Assembly: GCA_951813015.1 (NCBI GenBank)
Contig: CATOTG010000006.1
Coordinates: 959,501-1,023,500, forward strand
Direction of reading: 5' to 3'
Source: an uncultured Thermoanaerobaculia bacterium
GTDB taxonomy: Bacteria; Acidobacteriota; Thermoanaerobaculia; Multivoradales; Multivoraceae
DNA length: 64,000 nt
The translations under genes and the position numbers were made by a program. Below, one piece after another: positions 18,575 to 27,325 of this stretch; position 1 is the stretch's first letter; every line of letters begins with the position of its first letter. The notes under the pieces are model-generated. The model saw only the letters and a program-made list of their open reading frames with translations, was not told the origin of the DNA and made no database searches.

Positions 18575-21337
18575 GTGACCGCCAAGCGCCTCTTCCTGAT
18601 CGACGGGTACTCCACGATCTTCCGGGCCTTCTACGCCATCCGGGGCCTGTCGACGTCTGCCGGTGAACCGACGAACGCGATCTACGGCTTCATCAACATG
18701 CTGCGCAAGCTGCTGCGTGAGGAGGAGCCGCCGCTGCTCGGCATCGCGCTGGATGTCGGACGCGCCACCGTGCGGACCGAGGCGTACGCCGAGTACAAGG
18801 CGAACCGGGCGCCGATGCCGGAGGACCTGAAGGCGCAGATGCCGGCGATTCGGCGGGCGATCGAGGCGTTCCGCATCCCGATCCTGGAACTCGAGCGCTA
18901 CGAGGCGGACGACGTCCTCGGCACCCTGGGCAGGAAGGCGGAGCAGGCGGGTTACGACGTCACGATCGTCAGCGCCGACAAGGACCTGTTCCAGCTCGTC
19001 AGCGACCGCGTGTCGCTGCTTCACACGGGCCGCGAGAAGACCTACGACCCGGCTCTCGTGGAGCAGGACTTCGGCGTGCCGCCGGGGCAGGTGGTCGACG
19101 TCCTGGCCCTGGTCGGCGACAAGGTGGACAACGTGCCCGGCGTGCCGGGGATCGGCGCCAAGGGCGCGCAGACTCTGGTCAAGGAGTACGGGACGGTCGA
19201 GGCCCTGATCGAGGCGGCGGCCGAACTCAAGCGCAAGGCGTACCGGGAAGGCTTGGCGGAACACGCGGACAAGGCCATCCTGTCGAAGGAGCTGGTCACG
19301 ATCCACACGGATCTCGATGTTCCCTTCGACCCCGAGGCGCTCAGGATGGAGGCGCCGGATTTCGAGGCTCTGGGGGAACTGTGCCGCGAGTTCGAGTTCT
19401 GGAGCCTGCTGAAGGAACTCGAGAGCGAGAGCGGCGGCCCGGAGATCGAGCCGGCGGTCATCCTGGAGGGTGTGGAGGCATTCGAGGAAGCGACAGAGGG
19501 ACTGGGCCGCCGGATCGCGCTCGGGGTCGTTTTCCAGCGCGGCGGCGCACCCGTCGGGCTCTCGTTCGCGCCGGTCGGGGCTGCGGCGAACGGAGGCGGC
19601 GAAGGGACCGCCGCGGGGACCGGGGGCCGCCGCTCGGCTGTGCAGGAAGCGGTTCGTGACCGCCGGGGACGCGGTGTCGAGGGCCGTTGCGAGGGGCAGG
19701 TCGGCCGCGCCCGGTTCGCGGACTTCGGGCGCCCGGGCCTGCGGGCAGCTGTTGCGGCCAGGTTGCGGGAATGGCTTGCCGACTCCGGCCGTGAACTGAT
19801 CGGGCACGACCTGAAGGAGGTCGTGCGTCTCTGTCCTCACGGCGAGGGAAGGCCGCGGGTCGCCGCGCGCCTGGTCGACACGATGCTGATGGCCTATCTC
19901 GTCCACTCCGCCGTGCGGAGTTTCGGACTGGCGACCGTTGCCCTCGACCGCCTGTTCTACAAGGCGACGACGCCGGCGGACGCGGGGTTGGCTGAGGCGG
20001 CGGCGGCTCTGGGCGGGGACACCGGGCTCGGTGTCTACGCGGCGGAACAGGCCGTGCTCCCTGCCCTGATCCTTGAGGCGCTCAGTACGCAGTGGCAGGA
20101 GGCGCCGGGAGCGCGCGAGGTGTACGACTCCATTGAAGCGCCCTTGATGCCCGTGCTCGCGGCGATGGAGGAGGAGGGCATCGAGCTCGACGCGGGCGTG
20201 CTGGCCGAGATGTCGCGTCGCCTCGAGCGGGACGCCGGCGAGTTGGCGGAGGAAATCTTCGAGCTTGCCGGCGAGAGCTTCAACATCCTGTCGCCGCAGC
20301 AGCTCGGCGTCGTCCTGTTCGAGCACATGGGCCTGCCGGCGCCCGGCCGCACGCGCAAGACGAAGAAGTACAAGACCGGTGCCGACGTCCTGGAACAACT
20401 CGCCCGGCAGGGCCACGACGCGCCCGCCAAGGTGCTGCAGTACCGCGAGTTGACCAAGCTCAAGTCCACCTACGTCGACGCTCTGCCGAACCTGGTCGCG
20501 GCGGACGGTCGCCTGCACACCCGCTACCACCAGGCGGTGGCGGCGACCGGACGGCTCTCGTCGCACGACCCGAACCTGCAGAACATCCCGATCCGTACGG
20601 AGATCGGGCGCGAGGTGCGGCGCGCCTTCCGCGCCCGCGACGACTACCTCCTACTTGTCGCCGACTACAGCCAGATCGAGCTGCGCGTGCTCGCGCACAT
20701 CTCGGGCGACGAGACCTTGATCGACATCTTCCGGCACGGCGGCGACATCCACCGCTCGACCGCCGCCACCGTGTTCGGCGTCGACCCGGCGCTCGTCACC
20801 GACGAGCAGCGGCGCGCCTCGAAGACGATCAACTTCGGGATCATCTACGGGATGAGCGCGTTCGGGCTCGCCCGCGCCCTCGGCATCGCTCGCGGTGACG
20901 CCCGGAAGTTCATCGACGCGTACTTCGAGCGCTTTCCCGGGGTGCGTACCTACACCGAGCGGACACTGGCGCAGGCCGAGGAGGAACTCCGCGTCGAGAC
21001 GCTCTACGGCCGGGTCCGCTACCTGCCGGACATCAAGAGTCGCAACCGCGCAGTGCGCGAGAACACTCGGCGGATGGCCGTCAACGCCCGCATCCAGGGC
21101 ACCGCCGCGGATCTCCTGAAGCTGGCGATGATCGCCGTCGACCGCCGGCTGCAAGCGGAACTCGACACCGCGCGGCTCCTGCTGACGGTCCACGACGAAC
21201 TCGTCCTCGAGGCCCCGGCCGGCGCGATCGACGAACTCGCGGTTCTGGTCAGGGAAGAAATGGAGGGCGTCGCCGACTTGGCCGTGCCCCTGGTCGTCGA
21301 CGTCGGTACCGGCCCCGACTGGTACGAAGCGAAGTAA
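18575..21337 (+). CDS. polA: DNA polymerase I (5' nuclease and polymerase; proofreading site absent)
   Basis: 920 residues from a GTG 70 bases after the divergent FG-GAP gene. The 5' nuclease domain (about 1-290) shows FLIDGYSTIFRAFYAI, YEADDVLG and VPGIGAKGAQTLV. The polymerase domain (about 530-920) has motif A DYSQIELRVLAHISGD, motif B RRASKTINFGIIYGMSAFG and motif C VHDELV. The middle domain lacks the Asp-x-Glu motif of a 3'-5' proofreading site, as in many polymerase I proteins outside the Enterobacteria. Residues about 347-375 are encoded by an antisense copy of a gspF segment inserted in frame, in a variable linker that precedes GHDLKEVVRL. The C-terminus reaches the stop normally. Confidence 0.95.
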   Translation: MTAKRLFLIDGYSTIFRAFYAIRGLSTSAGEPTNAIYGFINMLRKLLREEEPPLLGIALDVGRATVRTEAYAEYKANRAPMPEDLKAQMPAIRRAIEAFRIPILELERYEADDVLGTLGRKAEQAGYDVTIVSADKDLFQLVSDRVSLLHTGREKTYDPALVEQDFGVPPGQVVDVLALVGDKVDNVPGVPGIGAKGAQTLVKEYGTVEALIEAAAELKRKAYREGLAEHADKAILSKELVTIHTDLDVPFDPEALRMEAPDFEALGELCREFEFWSLLKELESESGGPEIEPAVILEGVEAFEEATEGLGRRIALGVVFQRGGAPVGLSFAPVGAAANGGGEGTAAGTGGRRSAVQEAVRDRRGRGVEGRCEGQVGRARFADFGRPGLRAAVAARLREWLADSGRELIGHDLKEVVRLCPHGEGRPRVAARLVDTMLMAYLVHSAVRSFGLATVALDRLFYKATTPADAGLAEAAAALGGDTGLGVYAAEQAVLPALILEALSTQWQEAPGAREVYDSIEAPLMPVLAAMEEEGIELDAGVLAEMSRRLERDAGELAEEIFELAGESFNILSPQQLGVVLFEHMGLPAPGRTRKTKKYKTGADVLEQLARQGHDAPAKVLQYRELTKLKSTYVDALPNLVAADGRLHTRYHQAVAATGRLSSHDPNLQNIPIRTEIGREVRRAFRARDDYLLLVADYSQIELRVLAHISGDETLIDIFRHGGDIHRSTAATVFGVDPALVTDEQRRASKTINFGIIYGMSAFGLARALGIARGDARKFIDAYFERFPGVRTYTERTLAQAEEELRVETLYGRVRYLPDIKSRNRAVRENTRRMAVNARIQGTAADLLKLAMIAVDRRLQAELDTARLLLTVHDELVLEAPAGAIDELAVLVREEMEGVADLAVPLVVDVGTGPDWYEAK
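19613..19699 (-). repeat. Antisense gspF fragment embedded in polA
   Basis: An 87-base stretch matches gspF 4627-4713 at about 73 of 87 bases with no gap. Read on the minus strand it gives LPLATALDTASP and NRFLHSRAAAPGPR, keeping 25 of 29 GspF residues. Flanking sequence on both sides does not match gspF. On the polA strand the stretch is translated as Arg/Gly-rich residues (RRSAVQEAVRDRRGRG). The length is a multiple of three, so polA stays open. Confidence 0.8.
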
Positions 21338-21513
21338 TCCATCGGGTGCGACGCATCCGGTCACTGGGAAGCTGCCGGTCCCGCGGAAGCAGGCAAGCCG
21401 TTTCCCGCCGGACCTTGGAAACCGGCAGACCGGTTCCCACAGCTACCGCAGCCTCGACCACTGCTCGCCTCTCGGACGGCCTCGGACAGGGACCAGAATC
21501 CACCCGGCAAAGG

Positions 21514-21533
21514 TGCCGGCCCTTTGGCCGGCA
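21514..21533. terminator. Hairpin terminator between convergent polA and LLM gene
   Basis: Perfect 8-base inverted repeat (tgccggcc, 21514-21521; ggccggca, 21526-21533) with a 4-base loop, lying between two converging genes. There is no clear T-run on either side, so its activity as a bidirectional terminator is inferred from position. A weaker repeat (aaccgg/ccggtt) sits at 21420-21435. Confidence 0.55.
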
Positions 21534-21555
21534 TTCCAGCTCCGTCTGCCGCGCC

Positions 21556-22584
21556 CTAGCCGCCCTGAAGCGCCGGAATCACCTCGTCGCCGTACGCGGC
21601 GAGCGTGCCTTCCTTGTCGTCGTGCATCAGGTAGACGGCGAAGTGGTCGACGCCGAGCGACTTCAGCTCCCGCAGCTTCTCGATGTGGGCTTCCGCCGGG
21701 CCGAGGACGCACAGCCGGTCGACGATGCCGTCCGGCACGAACTCCGTGTCCGGGTTGCCGCTGCGGCCGTGGTGGGAGTAGTCGTACCCCTGCCGCTTGC
21801 GGATGTACTCGGCGAGCGCCCGCGGCACCTTCGAGTCGTCCTCGCCGTAGCGCATGACGAGGTCGTGTATGTGGTTGCCCACCATGCCGCCGAACCAGCG
21901 CAACTGCTCGCGCTGGTGGGCCAGGTCGTCGCCGACGTAGGCCGGAGCGACCACGCAGACCGTGATCGCATCGGGATCGCGGCCCTCGTCCTCGGCCGCG
22001 TCCCGCACCGCCTGCAGTGTCCACTGCAGGATCGTCGGGTCCGCCAATTGCAGGACGAAGCCGTCGGCGTGGCGGCCCACCACGTCAAGCGCCTTCGGGC
22101 CATAGGCCGCGACCCAGATCGGGAGTTCCGAGCCCGCGTCGCTGCGCCACGGAATGCTGACCTGCGAGCCGTTGCACTCCGCCTCGCGCCCGGCGAACAG
22201 TGCTCGCATGAGGTCCATCGCGTCAACCATCGCGGACAGGGGCGCCGGCTTGCGGCCGATGTAGCGCAGCGCCGAATCGCCGCGTCCCATGGCGCAGCTC
22301 GTGCGCCCGGGATACATCGAGTCCAGGGTCGCGAACAGCGACGCCAGCACCGTCGCGTCCCGTGTTCCCGGGTTGGTCACCATCGGCCCGACGGCCATCC
22401 TCTCCGTTTGCGCCAGCATCTGCGAGAAGATGACGAACGGCTCCGGCCACAGCACGTGGGAATCGAAGAGCCAGCAGTGGTCAAAGCCCCGGTCCTCGGC
22501 CAGCATCGCGAGTTCCACTACGCGATCCACCGGCGGGTCGGGTTGGAGGACCACGCCGAAGGACATCTGGCTGGTGGAGGTCAT
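21556..22584 (-). CDS. LLM-class (luciferase-like) oxidoreductase
   Basis: 342 residues with the TIM-barrel pattern of flavin/F420-dependent luciferase-like monooxygenases. Landmarks are FGVVLQPDPP at the start, AEDRGFDHCWLFDSHVL, VGPMVTNPGTRDATVLASLFATLDSM, MGRGDSALRYIGRKPAP and LPIWVAAYGPKALDVVGRHADGFVLQ. The family includes enzymes using FMN or F420 on diverse substrates; the cofactor and substrate cannot be told from sequence. It converges with polA and is divergent from ald across a 130-base intergenic region holding short tandem repeats. Confidence 0.88.
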   Translation of the reverse strand: MTSTSQMSFGVVLQPDPPVDRVVELAMLAEDRGFDHCWLFDSHVLWPEPFVIFSQMLAQTERMAVGPMVTNPGTRDATVLASLFATLDSMYPGRTSCAMGRGDSALRYIGRKPAPLSAMVDAMDLMRALFAGREAECNGSQVSIPWRSDAGSELPIWVAAYGPKALDVVGRHADGFVLQLADPTILQWTLQAVRDAAEDEGRDPDAITVCVVAPAYVGDDLAHQREQLRWFGGMVGNHIHDLVMRYGEDDSKVPRALAEYIRKRQGYDYSHHGRSGNPDTEFVPDGIVDRLCVLGPAEAHIEKLRELKSLGVDHFAVYLMHDDKEGTLAAYGDEVIPALQGG

Positions 22585-22640
22585 CGCCCGAAGGCTAGCG
22601 CAGTGGTGGGCCTGGATTGCAGCGATCCGCTAGGGTCTGT

Positions 22641-22696
22641 CGGCTGGACGGCTGGACGGCTGGTTTCGGGCTGTCAGGCCTGTCAGGCTGTCAAGC
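22641..22696. repeat. Short tandem repeats upstream of ald
   Basis: An 8-base unit (cggctgga) occurs two full times plus a 7-base partial at 22641-22663. A 9-base unit (ctgtcaggc) follows, with two full copies and a near-third at 22671-22696. They lie in the divergent promoter region between the LLM gene and ald and end about 19 bases before the ald ATG. Confidence 0.8.
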
Positions 22697-22714
22697 GGCT
22701 GGAGCAAAGGCACG

Positions 22715-23830
22715 ATGAGAATCGGCGTACCCGCGGAGATCAAGACGGACGAGCACCGGGTGGCGATCACGCCGGCCGGCGTCGCGGCGCTTGTGGCGCG
22801 AGGCCACGAGGTGGCGATAGAGGCCGGCGCCGGCGTGGGCAGCGCGATTCCGGACGGCGCCTTCGAGGCCGCGGGCGCCGTGGCGGTCAAGGGCGCGGCT
22901 GCGGTGTGGGAGCGCTCCGACATGATCCTCAAGGTCAAGGAGCCGCTCGAACCGGAGTTCGAGTACATGCGCCGCGGGCAGATCCTGTTCACGTATCTCC
23001 ATCTGGCGGCGTCGGAGGAGTTGACTGCGCGGCTGCTCGAACGGCGGGTCGTGGGCATCGGCTACGAGACGGTGCAGCTTTCGGACGGCGCGCTGCCGCT
23101 GCTGGCGCCGATGTCGGAGGTCGCCGGCCGCCTGTCGATCCAGGCCGGGGCCGCGTCGCTCGAGCGGCTGGCCGGCGGCAAGGGACTCTTGCTGCCCGGG
23201 GTCTCCGGCGTGCGCCGCGGACGGGTCACGATCATCGGCGCGGGTGTCGTGGGGCTGAATGCCTGTGTGGTCGGCGTCGGCTTCGGCGCCGACGTGACGA
23301 TCCTCGACATCGATCCCCGGCGGCTGAGCTACGTGCGCGACGTCGTCCAGGGCCACGTGACGACCCTGATGTCGAACGCCGCGAACATCGAAGGCGCAAT
23401 CGCGTCGGCGGATCTGGTCGTGTGCTCCGTTCTGATTCCGGGCGGGCGGACGCCGCGCCTCGTCACGCGCGCCCACCTCCAACAGATGGAACGGGGTTCG
23501 GCCCTGGTGGATGTCGCTGTGGATCAGGGCGGCTGCGCCGAAACCAGCCGCCCCACTACCCACCGGGACCCGCGCTACGTCGAGGAGGGTGTGATCCATT
23601 ACTGCGTGGCGAACATGCCCGGCGCCGTTCCCCACACCTCGACCTACGCGCTGACCAACGCGACGATGACCTATGCCCTGGAGATTGCCGACCGCGGCTG
23701 GCGAGGGGCGGCCGAGCGCGACCCGGCGCTCGGCGCCGGCGTCAATGTGGTCGACGGTCAGGTAACGCACCGGGCCGTGGCGGAGGCGCACGGCCTGGAC
23801 TTCACGCCGTTCGAAGCGACGGCCGGTTGA
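22715..23830 (+). CDS. ald: Alanine dehydrogenase
   Basis: 371 residues, the usual length. It interconverts L-alanine and pyruvate with NAD+ and ammonia. The N-terminus MRIGVPAEIKTDEHRVAITP is the family signature; KVKEPLEPEF (about 73-82) includes a conserved Lys, the active-site His lies in ILFTYLHLAA (about 97), and the Rossmann motif is GAGVVGLNACVVGVGFGADV (about 176-195). The C-terminal YVEEGVIHYCVANMPGAVPHTSTYAL segment (quoted core YCVANMPGAVPHTST) closes the active site. It is transcribed alone and converges with selB across a 180-base region holding a long inverted repeat. Confidence 0.96.
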   Translation: MRIGVPAEIKTDEHRVAITPAGVAALVARGHEVAIEAGAGVGSAIPDGAFEAAGAVAVKGAAAVWERSDMILKVKEPLEPEFEYMRRGQILFTYLHLAASEELTARLLERRVVGIGYETVQLSDGALPLLAPMSEVAGRLSIQAGAASLERLAGGKGLLLPGVSGVRRGRVTIIGAGVVGLNACVVGVGFGADVTILDIDPRRLSYVRDVVQGHVTTLMSNAANIEGAIASADLVVCSVLIPGGRTPRLVTRAHLQQMERGSALVDVAVDQGGCAETSRPTTHRDPRYVEEGVIHYCVANMPGAVPHTSTYALTNATMTYALEIADRGWRGAAERDPALGAGVNVVDGQVTHRAVAEAHGLDFTPFEATAG

Positions 23831-23918
23831 TCGGGGCGCTGCCGGCGCGACGGGACCGCCGGCCGCCGGCCGTCGGCCGGACGCTCCAGACGGCCGGCGA
23901 GGCGCTGCCGCCGACCTG

Positions 23919-24014
23919 GCAGCCCGTGGCAGAAGTCGCGCTGAATTCGAGCGCGCCTTGCCGGGCGGGCGCCTGGCCGCTCTCGGTGCGACACGGACTT
24001 CTGCCACGGGCTGC
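23919..24014. repeat. 19-base perfect inverted repeat with 58-nt loop, between ald and selB
   Basis: Arms at 23919-23937 and 23996-24014 are perfectly complementary (left arm gcagcccgtggcagaagtc), and pairing continues beyond with a wobble and two further base pairs. The 58-base interior holds a smaller hairpin (gcgct/agcgc). The right arm touches the selB stop codon. It could be a strong bidirectional terminator, a structured RNA or a miniature mobile element. I tested it as tRNA-Sec and could not fit an anticodon arm. Confidence 0.7.
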
Positions 24015-25936
24015 TAGCCCCGCGGCCGCAGGACCCGTCGCCGGTCTCCCTCCCGCCGGGTCAGCCGCTGGCGGTCCAGGTGTTCCAGGAGTGGAATGGC
24101 CCACTTCCGCGTGAGGCCGAAGCGGTCCTTGAACTCGGCGACGGTGAAGGTGTCCCAGCCGGTGGCGAGCAGGTCGCCCCGGAACTGCTCCAGGGCGCCG
24201 GCGGCCAAAACGAGGCCATTCGGAAGCCGGGCGAGCCGACCGCGTTCGACGAGGTAGCGCATCACGCCGCGATAGACTTGGGGCTTGGCGCCGAGGTTGC
24301 GGCAGAGCTCCTCCGGTGGGCCCGGGGTGAGCCCCTGTTTCTCGAATCCGTCAACGATGGCCCTGGCGAGCTTCGATTCGATTTCGGTCAGTTCGCCGGC
24401 GCGCCCGGGCAGGGTGACGAGTTCACCTTCGACGGCTATCGCTTTGTCCGCGGCGCCTTGACCGGCCCAGTTGAGATAGGCGGGGGCGAGGTCGGCCGCG
24501 TGAGCGCCGAGCAGCCGCCGCACGAGTTCGGCCTTCGGCATGCCGCGGGACAGCCGGTCGGCGGCGAAATGCGCCTCGACCAGGCGGCGAGCGCGGCGTG
24601 ACACTTCGCGCACGGTCGCCGCGGTGACAAACCGTCCGGGTCCGGCCCTAAGCAGCCGCCCCTCCTGCACGGCGCCGGCCAGCACGCTCGCGGCATCGTC
24701 GTGGACGACCCCCAGCCGCAACGCGAGTTCAAGAGTCGCGAGGCCGGCCTCCCGGCCGTCCGCCGCCCACTGGACGGCGGCCTCGGCGGCGCCCGCGGTG
24801 AGCGCGTCGATCGTTGTCCCGAGGGCTCTGCCGCGCCGGTGCCTCCAGGCCGAGTCCAGCACCTCGCCGCCGCCGAGGGTGGTTTGCGGCGACGGCCGTC
24901 GGATGACGAACCGGTCGCCGCGAATCGCCACCAGAGGTTCTTCCAGGCGGACCTCGGCGAAGGCTTCGCCGCCCGGCTCGAGCCGGTCCGGGACCAGCGG
25001 ACGGAGCTTGCCGACTCGCTGGGCGGCCCCGACGTGGAGCCGGACGGAGCAGCTTCCCTGGATCGCCTCCGGCGCCGACGCCAGGAGCCGGCAGCTGACG
25101 AGCAGGGAGGAGGTGGTCCGGTAGACGCCTGGTGCGGTGAGTTCGTGCCCTCGGGCGACATCTTCCAGGCCGACGCCGGACAGTTGCAGCGACGTGCGCT
25201 CGCCGGCCTCCGCCCGCTCGCGGCCTTTACCGTGGACTTCGATGCTTCGCACCCGGGCGCGGGCGCCCGACGGCAGCACGTCGAGTTCGTCGCCGGTCGC
25301 GATCGTTCCCCTGGCCAGGGTGCCGGTGACCAGGACGCCGAGTCCCTTCAGGTGAAAGGCGCGATCGATCGGCAGGCGGGCGGGCAGCTTGCTGTGACGG
25401 TCGATCGGCGCGGCCTGGCCCGCCAGGCGGACCAGGGTCTCGCGGAGTCGCTCCAGGCCCGCCCCGGTCTCGGACGAGACGGGCAGGATGGGCGCCTCGG
25501 CGAACGGGGTGTCGGCGAGCGTTTCCTCGAGTTCCATCTGCGCCAGCTCCAGCAGATCGGGAGGCACGAGGTCGGTCTTGGACAGCACCGCCACCCCGGC
25601 CGGAATCCGCAGCAGTGAGCAGATCGCGAGGTGCTCCATCGTCTGGGGCATGACTCCTTCGTCGGCCGCGACGACCAGGGCCATCATCTGGATTCCGCCC
25701 AGTCCCGCGAGGGCGTTGCGCACGAACCGCTCGTGTCCAGGCACGTCGACGAAGCCGATCTGCCAGCCGTCCTCGATCATCGACGCGAACCCCAGGTCGA
25801 TCGTGATGCCGCGCCGTTTCTCTTCTTCCCAGCGATCGCAGTCGACCCCGGTCAGTGCCTGGACAAGCCGTGTCTTGCCGTGGTCGACGTGGCCGGCGGT
25901 GCCGACGACGCAGCGCTTGACGAGGGTGGACTTCAC
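24014..25936 (-). CDS. selB: Selenocysteine-specific elongation factor SelB
   Basis: 640 residues from a GTG. The G domain begins CVVGTAGHVDHGKTRLVQALTG (P-loop GHVDHGKT, about 16-23), followed by EEEKRRGITIDLGFA (switch I and G2 region), DVPGHERFVRNALAG (G3) and SKTDL (G4). The beta-barrel domains follow to about residue 340, then winged-helix repeats to the C-terminus that bind the SECIS element in mRNA. It delivers Sec-tRNA to UGA codons, so the organism very probably encodes selenoproteins; selA, selC and selD are not in this window. It sits 11 bases after the NtrX-like gene, in the same direction. Confidence 0.93.
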   Translation of the reverse strand: MKSTLVKRCVVGTAGHVDHGKTRLVQALTGVDCDRWEEEKRRGITIDLGFASMIEDGWQIGFVDVPGHERFVRNALAGLGGIQMMALVVAADEGVMPQTMEHLAICSLLRIPAGVAVLSKTDLVPPDLLELAQMELEETLADTPFAEAPILPVSSETGAGLERLRETLVRLAGQAAPIDRHSKLPARLPIDRAFHLKGLGVLVTGTLARGTIATGDELDVLPSGARARVRSIEVHGKGRERAEAGERTSLQLSGVGLEDVARGHELTAPGVYRTTSSLLVSCRLLASAPEAIQGSCSVRLHVGAAQRVGKLRPLVPDRLEPGGEAFAEVRLEEPLVAIRGDRFVIRRPSPQTTLGGGEVLDSAWRHRRGRALGTTIDALTAGAAEAAVQWAADGREAGLATLELALRLGVVHDDAASVLAGAVQEGRLLRAGPGRFVTAATVREVSRRARRLVEAHFAADRLSRGMPKAELVRRLLGAHAADLAPAYLNWAGQGAADKAIAVEGELVTLPGRAGELTEIESKLARAIVDGFEKQGLTPGPPEELCRNLGAKPQVYRGVMRYLVERGRLARLPNGLVLAAGALEQFRGDLLATGWDTFTVAEFKDRFGLTRKWAIPLLEHLDRQRLTRREGDRRRVLRPRG

Positions 25937-25946
25937 GGCGTGCCCT

Positions 25947-27315
<1,369 letters not shown>

Positions 27316-27325
27316 GGTGCGTTCT

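Noticed and set aside
17798..20566. 922-residue minus-strand frame overlapping polA
   Set aside because: polA is certain on the plus strand; this frame only became useful because it shows the gspF-like fragment.
23919..24014. tRNA-Sec (selC) next to selB
   Set aside because: The long inverted repeat does not contain an anticodon loop with TCA or a T arm; it is an inverted repeat of another kind.
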